A DNA stretch of 64,000 nt from Pseudomonadota bacterium (lineage in GTDB: Bacteria > Pseudomonadota > Alphaproteobacteria > UBA9655). The notes under the pieces are model-generated. The model saw nothing but the letters and a program-made list of their open reading frames with translations. It ran no database searches and was not told the DNA's origin. The translations under genes and the position numbers were made by a program. Each line of letters opens with the position of its first letter. Position 1 is the stretch's first letter. Shown here one piece after another: positions 1 through 8,723 of the stretch. The DNA lies in the NCBI GenBank assembly GCA_018242065.1, contig JAFECQ010000017.1:1-64000 (forward strand), in the 5' to 3' direction.

Positions 1-162
1 AAAAAATGTGTCTACAGATTAGCTTATGGAGAGAGTTATATGGAAATTCAAAAATTCTTTGGGAAAGGCTCTTTGCGGGTAAAAGGTGAAAAAATGTCAC
101 TCGAGGATATAGATGATGCAATTGCAGAAGCTGTCTTAGAATCGAATCTGAAAGAAAAGTGA
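1..162 (+). CDS. C-terminal part of a possible AbrB/MazE-type antitoxin
   Basis: The frame is open from the first base to a TGA at 160-162. The window may cut off its start, or it may begin at the ATG at position 40. The tail is acidic and helical (SLEDIDDAIAEAVLE), like the toxin-binding tail of AbrB/MazE-family antitoxins, which bind and neutralise a co-encoded toxin. Another short frame starts five bases after the stop, the usual spacing of antitoxin and toxin genes. The DNA-binding swapped-hairpin domain would lie outside the window, so the assignment rests on the tail and on gene arrangement only. Confidence 0.4.
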   Translation, partial: KKCVYRLAYGESYMEIQKFFGKGSLRVKGEKMSLEDIDDAIAEAVLESNLKEK

Positions 163-167
163 GTTAC

Positions 168-263
168 ATGATTATCTCTGAAGGAGAGAGACAAGGGGTT
201 CATCATATCAAAACATTCGATCAGCAGCTTTTAGATGAATATGAGCATGCTTCTGCATCCTAA
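168..263 (+). pseudogene. 31-codon ORF after the antitoxin-like gene, possible toxin remnant
   Basis: A short frame begins with ATG five bases after the stop of the antitoxin-like gene and ends at TAA 261-263. The product would be 31 residues. It contains HIKTFDQQLL, which loosely resembles the C-terminal segment of PIN-domain toxins where a TFD motif precedes the last helix. If so, most of the toxin (N-terminal Asp, central Glu) has been deleted, leaving the first residues joined to the last. It may equally be a chance frame. There is no convincing ribosome binding site. Confidence 0.25.
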
Positions 264-275
264 AGAGAATTTAGC

Positions 276-701
276 TTAGTGCTCAAGCTTTAATGTGCAT
301 TTAGTAGAAATCTTATGTTTTTCTACCGTGCCTCCTCTTACTTCTAGAACTTGCATTGTATTGTTTACAGGACCAATCGACTTTAAGGAAAAAGGTACCG
401 CTTTTTCATAGATAGCTAATACTTGGCCTGCCTCATCACAAAAAATCATATCGAGTGACAGGGGGGTATTTTTCATCCACATCGATGAGGGCCTCGGTTG
501 AGGGAAAAGAAAAAGCATGCCTTCATCTTCCGACAAGTCTGTTCGAAACATAAGACCTTTTTGACATTCTTGCGGTGTTTGAGCGAGCTCGACTTGAAAG
601 GGAATTTTTCCATGAGGACAAGCGATGTTAAGCTTATGTGCTAAACTAGAGAGAGGCGTGCACACAATTAAAGTAGAAATTAGTTTTTTGATGATAGACA
701 T
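276..701 (-). CDS. DUF192 family secreted protein
   Basis: The 141-residue product has an N-terminal signal sequence (about residues 1-21, cleavage near SLAHK), so it is probably periplasmic. The DUF192 core is complete: GLMFR at 49-53, GMLFLF at 61-66 and MWMKNTPLSLDMIF at 74-87 are the family's conserved blocks, followed by the usual VLE/G-rich end. The biochemical role of DUF192 is not established, and I assign none. The gene is the last of a minus-strand group. Its stop lies 12 bases from the stop of the small plus-strand frame, so the two are convergent. Length and domain order are normal for the family. Confidence 0.9.
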   Translation of the reverse strand: MSIIKKLISTLIVCTPLSSLAHKLNIACPHGKIPFQVELAQTPQECQKGLMFRTDLSEDEGMLFLFPQPRPSSMWMKNTPLSLDMIFCDEAGQVLAIYEKAVPFSLKSIGPVNNTMQVLEVRGGTVEKHKISTKCTLKLEH

Positions 702-750
702 TTTATTTCCCTTTTAAAGATATTGTTTTTATGGTCACGCTGACCTGAAT

Positions 751-1092
751 CTATGCATCAGAATATTCCCAAGCGTTTTTAACCCGCTCATTTTTAATGA
801 TAAGTAAAGTAAGACCGTTGTAAACAAAATTTTTTGAAAGATCAGCCCCTTGCCAACGTACGGCGATTTTGTTTTCTGCGGCAACGACATCTTCTAATCT
901 GTATTGGATCTCTGGATATATTTTAAGCCACTCTTGCGCAACGTTTTTATACTGGTCCCTATTCTGAATCGCCGTTTTTGTTCCTTTGAGACAAAAATGA
1001 GGATCGAGAAGGGTGTCTATAAGATCAAATTGTCGATTGTTCCACATCTCAACATAAATTTTATGAGCTAAATCCTTTCCTTGGAAAGCCAT
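751..1092 (-). CDS. SnoaL-like (NTF2-fold) protein
   Basis: The 113-residue product has the layout of SnoaL/NTF2-like small proteins: an N-terminal helix (LAHKIYVEMWNNRQFDLIDTLL), a segment around HFCLKG, a middle RDQYKNVAQEWLKIYPEIQY helix, and a strand-rich C-terminal half with VRWQGAD. The fold is used by small cyclases, isomerases and ligand-binding proteins, so the substrate cannot be named. There is no signal peptide, so it should be cytoplasmic. It lies 15 bases downstream of rsmA on the same strand, with a TCTCCT-complement (AGGAGA) ribosome binding site ahead of the ATG. It probably belongs to the surA-rsmA transcript. Confidence 0.7.
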   Translation of the reverse strand: MAFQGKDLAHKIYVEMWNNRQFDLIDTLLDPHFCLKGTKTAIQNRDQYKNVAQEWLKIYPEIQYRLEDVVAAENKIAVRWQGADLSKNFVYNGLTLLIIKNERVKNAWEYSDA

Positions 1093-1107
1093 GTAATTTA
1101 TCTCCTG

Positions 1108-1914
1108 TTAATGTTTCTCCATTTGTTTTGCGAGACAGCAGAATTCTTCTATTGAAAGTGTTTCAGCACGTCTTTGAGGGTCTATATGACCAGCCTCAAG
1201 AAATTCTTGGGGAGATTCGACAAGACCCTTTAAACTTGATCGTAACATTTTTCGTCTTTGAGAAAAAGAAATCCGTGTGATTTTTTCTAGGCTCTCCCAT
1301 AAAACATCTTCTCTTGGACGTCGAGGTGTGAGCTGTAAAACAGTGGAAGTAACCTTTGGTGGGGGCAAGAAAGCACCCGGCGGTAAATCAAATAATTTTT
1401 TTACATAAGCCTTCCACTGGCACATCACGGAAAGACGACCATAATCGGAAGTATTTGGATCTGCAGTTAAACGCGCTGCGACTTCCTTTTGAAACATCAA
1501 CGTTAGGCTTTCAAAGCTATCAATATGTTTGAGGCATGCAAGAAGGAGAGGAACAGAAATGTTGTATGGCAGATTCGCAATTATTTTTCGGGGCGCTGTC
1601 CCAAGTGTATGCAAAGGAACAGAGAGAGCATCTTCATTTAAAAGTGTGAAGGTCCCTCCCAAAGAGTCTTTAAGGGGCTCTAAATAAGGAATACATCTTG
1701 CATCTTGTTCGATAAGAATCACTTCTTTACACGGGTGCTTTATAATCTCTCGGGTGAGTCCTCCAGGTCCAGGTCCAATTTCTATAATAGTACAATTTTC
1801 AAAGGGATCGGCGCTGTCCACAATTCTTTTGAGGATAGAAGGATCGCTGAGAAAATTCTGCCCAAGGCTTTTCTTAGCGCGAAGGGATCGAATGATCTCG
1901 CTTAGTGGTAGCAT
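1108..1914 (-). CDS. rsmA: 16S rRNA (adenine1518-N6/adenine1519-N6)-dimethyltransferase RsmA (KsgA)
   Basis: This SAM-dependent enzyme dimethylates two adjacent adenines in the 3' hairpin of 16S rRNA during late assembly of the 30S subunit. The N-terminal KKSLGQNFLSD (14-24) is the family signature. The SAM-binding loop EIGPGPGG is at about 45-52 and the catalytic NLPYNIS motif at 114-120. The 268-residue length is typical. Its ATG shares one base with the surA stop codon (surA ends at 1914), so the two are translationally coupled. In many proteobacteria pdxA sits between surA and ksgA; here it is absent. Confidence 0.97.
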   Translation of the reverse strand: MLPLSEIIRSLRAKKSLGQNFLSDPSILKRIVDSADPFENCTIIEIGPGPGGLTREIIKHPCKEVILIEQDARCIPYLEPLKDSLGGTFTLLNEDALSVPLHTLGTAPRKIIANLPYNISVPLLLACLKHIDSFESLTLMFQKEVAARLTADPNTSDYGRLSVMCQWKAYVKKLFDLPPGAFLPPPKVTSTVLQLTPRRPREDVLWESLEKITRISFSQRRKMLRSSLKGLVESPQEFLEAGHIDPQRRAETLSIEEFCCLAKQMEKH

Positions 1915-3203
1915 TACATTCGCAAATCAATAAATGCATGACGTTTTAAATCACGAAGTTCCCGTCTTGCGATAAGTGCATGTTTCCTACTTGTAATGAG
2001 TGATTCGGCATCCTCTCTTGTAAACTCTGGATCTTTCTGCGATTTTTTATCGCAAAGCATGACGATGAGACCACCTTCTTGGGTTAAAAGAGGTTCGCTA
2101 CCTTGATTTATATCTAGTTTAAGTAAGACTTCTTGAAGCGCTTCGGGAAATGTGCTTAAGAGCTCGTTTCGTGTTAAATGGAGAGAAGCAGAGGGGAACC
2201 TTTCCAGAGACATCTTTTCTAAGTCTTTACAGTTTTTTGCTGAATGCGAGAGGTCTTCTGCTAGTTTCATGATTTCTCGAGCCTTATCTTCAGTGACGTT
2301 ATTTGGAAAAGGAAGGAGAACTTGTTGCATTGTTAAGAGCGTACTTTCGCCGGTTCCGGGTAATTTTCGTTCAATAAATGCAATAAGATTATAGTTTTGA
2401 GATGTTCGAATAGGGGCGGAAAGCTGCCCGGGTTGAAGATGGGATAAAGCTTCTTTAATTTCAGGCTCTAACTGGTCTTCTGTGAGCCATCCCATATCTC
2501 CGCCTTGAGCAGAGGTAGCAGATTGTGAAAATTGCTGGGCAAGAGCTCCAAAATGTGCTCCTTTTTTTAGTTCTTCAGTAAGGTTGTTTAGATTTTGTTT
2601 GATCTCTGCTTCCTGATCAGAACTATCAAAAGGGAGAACAATTTCTGCAAGATGATATTGTGTCTTTGTTTCTTTATTCTTTTGAAGTTTTATTTCCTGA
2701 TCTATCTCCCAATCTGCTATCTGAAGAGAGGGTAAACCATCTTGCTGCTTTATTTCGAGGCTTTTGAGAGGATATTTTTCACGGATATAGACTAACCAGG
2801 TAAGTTGAGCTCTAATTTGATCCTCAAATGTTGAGAAAGGAATTCCGTTAGCTTCCATCATTCTGGTGATGGCTCCTTCTGGCATACCGTTACTTTCTTC
2901 AATATCTTTGATGGCAGCCTGTAAATGATCTTTTTTAATCTCGATTCCATATTTTTTGCCAATCTGTAATTGCAAGGCTTCGTCAATCATAATCCTTAAG
3001 ATTTGATCTTTAACACGGTCTAGATTTTCAGATGTTGGCTCAAGCCCAGAGCTGATTGCCGCAAATCGCAGCCGATTCATCAAATCAGCTTTAGTGATAA
3101 CCGTATTATTTACAACTGCGGCAATTCGACTTGAAGAAGATGAATCTGCTTTAAGGGCTGTTCCAACCATTAAAAAACTTAATAAGATGACAAAATAATG
3201 CAT
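1914..3203 (-). CDS. surA: Periplasmic chaperone/peptidyl-prolyl isomerase SurA
   Basis: SurA escorts unfolded outer-membrane proteins through the periplasm to the Bam complex. I place the start at the ATG at 3203, not the in-frame ATG at 3224: it has an AGGGGA ribosome binding site eight bases upstream and gives a clean signal peptide (MHYFVILLSFLMVGTALKADS), for 429 residues. After it come the SurA N-terminal domain (RIAAVVNNTVITKADL), a parvulin domain around 170-270 (EIVLPF ... AQGGDMGWLTEDQLEPE ... GQLSAPIRT) and a second, more diverged segment (TMQQVLLPF). It is divergent from lptF, while in relatives it usually follows lptD on the same strand. Confidence 0.93.
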   Translation of the reverse strand: MHYFVILLSFLMVGTALKADSSSSSRIAAVVNNTVITKADLMNRLRFAAISSGLEPTSENLDRVKDQILRIMIDEALQLQIGKKYGIEIKKDHLQAAIKDIEESNGMPEGAITRMMEANGIPFSTFEDQIRAQLTWLVYIREKYPLKSLEIKQQDGLPSLQIADWEIDQEIKLQKNKETKTQYHLAEIVLPFDSSDQEAEIKQNLNNLTEELKKGAHFGALAQQFSQSATSAQGGDMGWLTEDQLEPEIKEALSHLQPGQLSAPIRTSQNYNLIAFIERKLPGTGESTLLTMQQVLLPFPNNVTEDKAREIMKLAEDLSHSAKNCKDLEKMSLERFPSASLHLTRNELLSTFPEALQEVLLKLDINQGSEPLLTQEGGLIVMLCDKKSQKDPEFTREDAESLITSRKHALIARRELRDLKRHAFIDLRM

Positions 3204-3357
3204 GAGATCTTCCCCTTTAGCCATTTACAAAGTGGGGTTAATATAATCTCTCTTACCGTTTTAGGAAAGGTGTTTGGATGATCTTAAAAAAGCTCTCAGA
3301 AGTTACTTGAATTTTTTTCTAAACTGAAGGATTGTCACCTTATTCACATTTAAGCTT

Positions 3358-4488
3358 ATGAGTGTTATGCGTCAACTTTCACGTTACATATTTAGGCAGC
3401 TTTTTTTTGCAGTTATTGCCACCATTTTAGTGCTCACATCTATTATGTGGCTTGCACAATCTTTGCGGTACATTGAGTATATTGCGAATAAAGGTGTTCC
3501 TCTTCTATTGTTCTTAGAAATGATCCTCTATCTTTTGCCTAATCTTTTTGTGATCGTTGCTCCTATTGCCGTGCTTATCGGCGTGATTTTTATCTATAAT
3601 AAACTTATTGCTGACCACGAACTTGTTGTAATGCAAGCTTCAGGGTTAGATTATTGGAGACTTGCAAAACCGGCTATTATGATTGGCCTTCTAATAACCT
3701 TTGTCCTTTATCTCCTTAATATTTATTTTCTTCCTCTTTCTTTTAGAAAATATCGTGACATTACAGTTGCTTTGAGAGAAAAGTCCTTGGCGAGTCTTGT
3801 TCAGGTAGGACAATTTAATACATTTGGCAAGTATACAGTCTATGCTCGTAGTCAAGATGCCCAGGGAAATTTTTTGGGGCTTTTAATTTATGATAGTAAT
3901 CAAGAACATAAATCAACTTTATTCATGGCCGAAAAAGGTGTCGTTTTTAATAAGGAGGAAGGCGGTCGCCTTTATCTTATTAATGGTAATCGACAAGAGA
4001 CGGACCAAATTACAGGCAAGCCTTCAATACTTTATTTTGATCGATATACAATAGAGGCCAAAGATCAATCAGTTGATGATGAGAAAGGGGGGGGGCGTTT
4101 TTTAAGAGCTTATGAACGAACCGTAACTGATCTAATGGACCCAAAAGATGTTTCATCCTTATCAACTCGATTAGAGTTCATCTCTGCAGCTCACCAACGT
4201 CTAATTTCTCCACTCTATGCGCTTACTTTTGCACTGTTGGGTGTTTGTTTTATGATTTTGGGGTGCTTTAATCGCAAAGGTCGAACGGGAAAAATTTTAT
4301 CTGCTTGCGTTGTAGCAAGTTTTATTGAGGTCATCGCATTGGTCTTTTTACATACTCTCAAATACTCAACGTTAATGATTGGCTTATCCTACTCGCTGGT
4401 ACTTGGGACGATTATCATCTGCCTTTTCTTTCTTACGCCTTGGGCAAATGGACTCGTGAATTTTCCGGTGTTGTGGAGGCGTAAATGA
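3358..4488 (+). CDS. lptF: LPS export ABC transporter permease LptF
   Basis: LptF and LptG form the inner-membrane permease of the Lpt machine. With the ATPase LptB (not in this window), they extract LPS and pass it to LptC, LptA and LptD. The 376-residue product starts with RQLSRYIFRQLF, typical of the YjgP/YjgQ family. It has three N-terminal membrane segments, a periplasmic jelly-roll domain (about 130-270) and three C-terminal membrane segments. It overlaps lptG by four bases (ATGA). An oddity is a run of nine G at 4087-4095 encoding Gly244-Gly246 between the periplasmic domain and the fourth membrane segment; slippage there would break the reading frame. An alternative ATG lies at 3367. 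Confidence 0.93.
   Translation: MSVMRQLSRYIFRQLFFAVIATILVLTSIMWLAQSLRYIEYIANKGVPLLLFLEMILYLLPNLFVIVAPIAVLIGVIFIYNKLIADHELVVMQASGLDYWRLAKPAIMIGLLITFVLYLLNIYFLPLSFRKYRDITVALREKSLASLVQVGQFNTFGKYTVYARSQDAQGNFLGLLIYDSNQEHKSTLFMAEKGVVFNKEEGGRLYLINGNRQETDQITGKPSILYFDRYTIEAKDQSVDDEKGGGRFLRAYERTVTDLMDPKDVSSLSTRLEFISAAHQRLISPLYALTFALLGVCFMILGCFNRKGRTGKILSACVVASFIEVIALVFLHTLKYSTLMIGLSYSLVLGTIIICLFFLTPWANGLVNFPVLWRRK
4087..4095 (+). repeat. G9 homopolymer inside lptF
   Basis: Nine consecutive G form three in-frame glycine codons preceded by GAG AAA and followed by CGT. It is the longest G run I found in this AT-rich window. As written the frame is intact. Glycine could have been encoded by mixed codons, so the uninterrupted run stands out as a slippage-prone site. 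Confidence 0.9.
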
Positions 4489-5576
4489 GGCTATTTAACC
4501 TTCTTTCTCGCTATGCGAGTCGATCGTTTCTAATGAGTTTTGGAGTTACCCTATTATGTTTGTTTGTGATCGTTGTATTATTTGATTTTGCCGAACTTCA
4601 AAGGCGTGCAGGGTCAAAAGAAATTAGTCTTGGGTTGAAATTAAATATGGTTGCTCTTCATGTGCCATACTTTTTAGAGCAAATTCTCCCTTTCCTTGTA
4701 TTCGTGGCTGCCCTTTTTGTATTCTGGCGAATGAATAGAACGAATGAGCTTGTAATCTTTCGCTCAACAGGTATCTCTTTATGGCGGCTTATCTTACCAA
4801 TCAGCTTTACAGCGTTTATGATTGGTTTTGCAGACTTGACCGTATTTAATCCGCTTTCAAGCGCTATGCAAGCACGATACGAAAAATTAGAAAGGAGATA
4901 CTTTTCAAAAGTAAAAGATGACGTCAAAGTATCTTCAACAGGACTGTGGTTAAGTGAAAAAATAGGACCTAACCAAGTTATATATCGCGCTGATAAAATC
5001 GATCTTAAAAAATTAGAATTTCAAAATCTTAACATTGTCATAACATCTCCTCAAAATAAGTTTATTGAGAGAATAGATGCAAAAAGCGCCCAAATTCTAG
5101 AAAATCGTTTGATTCTTAAAGATGGTTGGGATTTACCTTTTGGGAAAACGGCCGAACCCTTTGCAGAAAAATCCGTTCAGACTGCGTTAGATCAGAGTAA
5201 AATTGAAAATATGAAAGTTAGTAAAGGCTTTTTTTCTTTTTGGAAGCTTCCCTCTTATATCACTCTTTTGGAAGCAGCTGGTTTACAGAGTTTAAAGTAT
5301 CAAATGCATTGGCATTCTATGCTTGCGGGCGCTTTTTGGGTAGGAATCATGGTTTTGTTGGCAGCGGCTTTTTCTTGTCGCCCTTTTCGTCAAGGAAAGA
5401 CCATTCTAATGATTTTAATAGGCCTTATTTCTGGATTTTTTCTATACTTTTTCAAAGACATGACCTTTGCCTTAGGGGCTTCCGGGGGGCTTCCCCCATG
5501 GATAGCGGCTTGGCTTCCGCCACTTGTTACGGCTATGGTAGGAGCCGTTATTGTGTTCAATCAAGAAGACGGCTAA
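4485..5576 (+). CDS. lptG: LPS export ABC transporter permease LptG
   Basis: This is the second permease half of the LPS extractor, partner of LptF. The 363-residue product opens with LLSRYASRSFLMSF and has three N-terminal hydrophobic segments, a periplasmic domain (about 125-250) and three C-terminal segments ending in WLPPLVTAMVGAVIVF. The charged cytoplasmic piece before the third segment (FWRMNRTNELVIFRSTGISLWRL) is the conserved coupling region facing LptB. The start overlaps the lptF stop, and the stop is one base before the lptD start, so the three form one operon. No fault is seen in the frame. Confidence 0.93.
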   Translation: MRLFNLLSRYASRSFLMSFGVTLLCLFVIVVLFDFAELQRRAGSKEISLGLKLNMVALHVPYFLEQILPFLVFVAALFVFWRMNRTNELVIFRSTGISLWRLILPISFTAFMIGFADLTVFNPLSSAMQARYEKLERRYFSKVKDDVKVSSTGLWLSEKIGPNQVIYRADKIDLKKLEFQNLNIVITSPQNKFIERIDAKSAQILENRLILKDGWDLPFGKTAEPFAEKSVQTALDQSKIENMKVSKGFFSFWKLPSYITLLEAAGLQSLKYQMHWHSMLAGAFWVGIMVLLAAAFSCRPFRQGKTILMILIGLISGFFLYFFKDMTFALGASGGLPPWIAAWLPPLVTAMVGAVIVFNQEDG

Positions 5577-5577
5577 A

Positions 5578-7857
5578 ATGAAAATAAAAACAATTACTTC
5601 ATATTTTTTCCTCAGTGGCATTTTATTTTCACCTCTTTATGGAGTGCAAAGCACTATAAATGAAGAGAAACCGGTTCTGTATTATGCAGATAGTCAAACC
5701 TATGACAAAGATTTGGGAATTCTAATTTTAAAGGGTCATGTAGAGTTTGATCACGAAGGAAATGTCCTAGAGGCTGATTACGTGACCTATAACGAGAATA
5801 CAGACGTTGTTACTGCTTCAGGGAACGTAAGATTAAGACAGCCCAATGGTGATATTAACTTTGCTGAGTATGTTGAGCTTACAGGAGATATGAAAGAAGG
5901 AATCGTTCTTCAGCTCCGTACACTTTTGCAAGATGATTCTAAATTAGCTGCTCTTGAAGGTCACAAATTTGAAAATCATGAAGAGCTTGATCAAGCTGTT
6001 TATACGCCTTGCGAAATATGTGGTGATGAGAAACCAACCTGGCAAATTAATGCGCGTCGAGCGCTTAAAGATAATGCTAACAAGGATATCCACTTCACAG
6101 ACGCACAACTTCGCATTTTAGATACACCTATACTTTATCTTCCATACGCAACCCAGCCTCTTGAGCGGAGAAGTGGGTTCCTAATTCCTCAGATTGGTGG
6201 TAATTCGACCCTGGGGCAAAGCATAAACGTCCCTTATTATCTTGTGCTTGATGATGATAAAGATATGACTGTAAGTGTTGTTCCTTTTACTCAACAAAAT
6301 CCATTGTTTTTAGGTCAATATCGTCAGGATTTTGGATATGGATTTCTGACAACTGAGGGAAGCTTTACCCAATATGAAAAAACATCGAAAGATAAAAAAG
6401 CTGAGAAGAAACAAAATTTTAAAATTCCTAAAGATCGAGGACACGTTTTTGCCAAGGGTAAATTTGATTTGACGGAGACCTGGCGCACGAGGTTTAGTGG
6501 TGGGTATGTAAGTGATAAAACTTATTTTCGTAAGTATGGATTTTCAGGATTTAAAAATGACCCTAATCTTACGTCGAAAGCTATTTTAGAAGGGTTTTTA
6601 AATCCTCGGGATTATGCCGCTGCAAAAGTTTATCATTTTCAAGGACTGAAAGATCAAGATAAGCAAAAGCATATATCATCACCGCTCCCCTATTTAGAAT
6701 ATAGTAGCTTTTCTGGCGTTGATCCTTTGGGTGGTCGATTTAACTTTGATAGTAATCTTTTAAATCTCTATCGTACGAGTGGTATTAAGATGCAACGTGG
6801 TATAGGGCAAGTTAGTTGGCAGCGTCCATGGATTGCCTCTTTTGGACAGATTTTTACGCCCATAGCTTTAATTCGAGGGGATTTGTATTCGGTTGAGAAT
6901 GGCAAGAAAGATAGACCGAAACCTATACAAAAAACAGGCGGTGGACGATTCTTCCCACAAGCAGGATTAAACTGGCGTTGGCCTTTTATCAATGCGACGT
7001 GTAATCAAAGTTATATTGTGCAGCCTGTGGCAGAATTAATAGGGGCTCCAAATAAAGCAATCGGTCTAGAACAGCGGCATGTTCCAGACGAAGATAGCGT
7101 GGATTTTGAATTTAACGATGCCAATCTTTTTAGTTTTGATCGTTTCCCAGGCTATGATCGTATTGACACAGGAAGTCGGGCTGTTTACGGCGGTGAATTT
7201 CTTACAACCGGAGAATCTTTCGGCGATATTGAGGTCTTCTTGGGGCAGAGTTATTCCTTATCAGGGCAGCATCGCCATGACAAATCTCAAGGGTTTGGCC
7301 GCCGACCTTCAGATTATGTTGGTCGTATTGAAGCAAGGCCCTTTGGCTGGTTAGATCTAAATTATCGCTTTCGATATGATCAAAAAACCTGGCAACCGCG
7401 TGTCTCTGAAGTTGGTGGGTCGATAGGTCCAGCTATTGCTAAACTTGCAGTGGATTATACATTTCTCAGTAAGCACCAAGTAATAAATGTTCCGCAGAAA
7501 GTAAAAAATAATAAAAAGGAAGATCCAAAAACAAAACGAGATTTCAATCAAATCAAGCTTTCTCTATCTTCTCAGCTTACAAAGACTTGGTCTTTGACAG
7601 CGATGCTGCGTCAAAATCTAAAAAAGAATGAAGATGCGCCTCGTACACTTGAGAAAGGAATAGGAGCTCTTTATCGTGATGATTGTTTTGGGTTAGGTTT
7701 TTCAATTAAACGTCAATACTATAAAGATAGAGATTTAGAGCCCGCTACAATTTTCCTTGTGACGTTATTCTTAAAAAATATTGGTGACTTTAATTATTCA
7801 TTTGATCAAGGCCTCTTTGGTGAAAAGAGCTCAAAAGATGACGACTCTTCTAGTTGA
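5578..7857 (+). CDS. lptD: Outer-membrane LPS assembly protein LptD
   Basis: LptD is the beta-barrel that inserts LPS into the outer leaflet, together with LptE. I prefer the ATG at 5578, one base after the lptG stop, over an in-frame ATG at 5551: it directly begins a signal peptide (MKIKTITSYFFLSGILFSPLYG). This gives 759 residues. The OstA/LptA-like domain follows (YYADSQTYDKDLGILILKG, repeated beta-jelly-roll strands to about 140), then the conserved YTPCEICGDEKPTWQI cysteine motif and a long barrel region rich in alternating aromatic and polar residues. The C-terminal acidic/serine tail (KSSKDDDSSS) is unusual, as barrels normally end with an aromatic residue. Confidence 0.93.
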   Translation: MKIKTITSYFFLSGILFSPLYGVQSTINEEKPVLYYADSQTYDKDLGILILKGHVEFDHEGNVLEADYVTYNENTDVVTASGNVRLRQPNGDINFAEYVELTGDMKEGIVLQLRTLLQDDSKLAALEGHKFENHEELDQAVYTPCEICGDEKPTWQINARRALKDNANKDIHFTDAQLRILDTPILYLPYATQPLERRSGFLIPQIGGNSTLGQSINVPYYLVLDDDKDMTVSVVPFTQQNPLFLGQYRQDFGYGFLTTEGSFTQYEKTSKDKKAEKKQNFKIPKDRGHVFAKGKFDLTETWRTRFSGGYVSDKTYFRKYGFSGFKNDPNLTSKAILEGFLNPRDYAAAKVYHFQGLKDQDKQKHISSPLPYLEYSSFSGVDPLGGRFNFDSNLLNLYRTSGIKMQRGIGQVSWQRPWIASFGQIFTPIALIRGDLYSVENGKKDRPKPIQKTGGGRFFPQAGLNWRWPFINATCNQSYIVQPVAELIGAPNKAIGLEQRHVPDEDSVDFEFNDANLFSFDRFPGYDRIDTGSRAVYGGEFLTTGESFGDIEVFLGQSYSLSGQHRHDKSQGFGRRPSDYVGRIEARPFGWLDLNYRFRYDQKTWQPRVSEVGGSIGPAIAKLAVDYTFLSKHQVINVPQKVKNNKKEDPKTKRDFNQIKLSLSSQLTKTWSLTAMLRQNLKKNEDAPRTLEKGIGALYRDDCFGLGFSIKRQYYKDRDLEPATIFLVTLFLKNIGDFNYSFDQGLFGEKSSKDDDSSS

Positions 7858-8088
7858 TTATCTTGAATAAGTCGTTCTTCTAAAAGATCTTTCGCGGAAA
7901 GGAGCTGACATTAAAAGCCTTTCCGTTCTTTTAGCGTTGCCTTCAACTTGTTCTACGAGGAGTTCTTGTCTACACTTTCTGAGTTTGTTAAGTTCTCGAG
8001 CGTCATCACGATCTTGAATTTGAAGTGCACTGACTTTAATTTCGATAAGATCTAGGAGGATCTCAAGTGATTGTCGCGATAAGGTCAT
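7858..8088 (-). CDS. Small conserved-looking protein of unknown function
   Basis: The ATG at 8088 has a GGGAG ribosome binding site five bases upstream and is preferred over the ATG at 8103; it gives 76 residues. The N-terminal half is predicted helical and highly charged (LLDLIEIKVSALQIQDRDDARELNKLRKCRQELL), which suggests a short coiled coil. The C-terminal end is Arg-rich. There is no signal peptide or membrane segment. It is convergent with lptD, the stop codons being adjacent, and divergent from ruvX. I do not recognise a characterised family. Confidence 0.6.
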   Translation of the reverse strand: MTLSRQSLEILLDLIEIKVSALQIQDRDDARELNKLRKCRQELLVEQVEGNAKRTERLLMSAPFRERSFRRTTYSR

Positions 8089-8155
8089 GGTAAACTCCCT
8101 CATTGAACGTGTGATTCTATAATACGTCCAGAGATATTAAAAAAAGATAAACAAA

Positions 8156-8635
8156 ATGGCACTTTTAGCTTTTAATGATTTTTTTCAGAGACGCTTTGAA
8201 AAAGGTGAGCGATTTTTAGGATGTGATGTGGGAGAAAAGACGATTGGTCTTGCTCTTTCAGATGTAAATCGAACAATTGCTAGTCCTTTTATGGTTATTC
8301 ATCGGACACAATGGAAACAGGATGGAAAAACTCTCTTAAAAACCATCTCTGACTATCGGATTGGGGGTGTTGTTGTTGGGCTCCCTTTGAATATGGATGG
8401 AAGTGAGGGCCCACGCTGTCAATCCGTGCGTCAATTTATCGCTAATCTTTTAGCTTTACTTGATATTCCAATTTGTTTATGGGATGAGCGCCTTTCCACC
8501 GTTGCAGTGACCCGAACTCTCCTTGAGGCTGATGTTTCTCGCGCGAAACGAAGTAAAGTTGTTGATAAAATGGCAGCGGCCTATATCCTACAAGGGTTTT
8601 TAGATGCATCTTTGTCTCAAAAAAAATTTTGTTGA
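8156..8635 (+). CDS. ruvX: RuvX/YqgF-type putative Holliday junction resolvase, pre-16S rRNA nuclease
   Basis: YqgF-family proteins have an RNase H fold. They are implicated in 16S rRNA 5' end maturation and, by fold, in Holliday junction cleavage. The 159-residue product shows the signature GCDVGEKTIGLALSD (first catalytic Asp), VVGLPLNMDGSEGPR in the middle, and DERLSTVAV with the later acidic residues. A short N-terminal extension (about 20 residues, NDFFQRRFEKGERFL) precedes the core, as in several alphaproteobacterial members. It is a single gene between the small minus-strand gene and the OPT transporter. Confidence 0.92.
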   Translation: MALLAFNDFFQRRFEKGERFLGCDVGEKTIGLALSDVNRTIASPFMVIHRTQWKQDGKTLLKTISDYRIGGVVVGLPLNMDGSEGPRCQSVRQFIANLLALLDIPICLWDERLSTVAVTRTLLEADVSRAKRSKVVDKMAAAYILQGFLDASLSQKKFC

Positions 8636-8723
8636 AATAAACATTTCTTTTTCTTGCATCCCTCCATTTGTTATGTAAGTCTTTTAATTAAGATTTTATC
8701 TATTTTAAATTCTAGGGAGCAAC

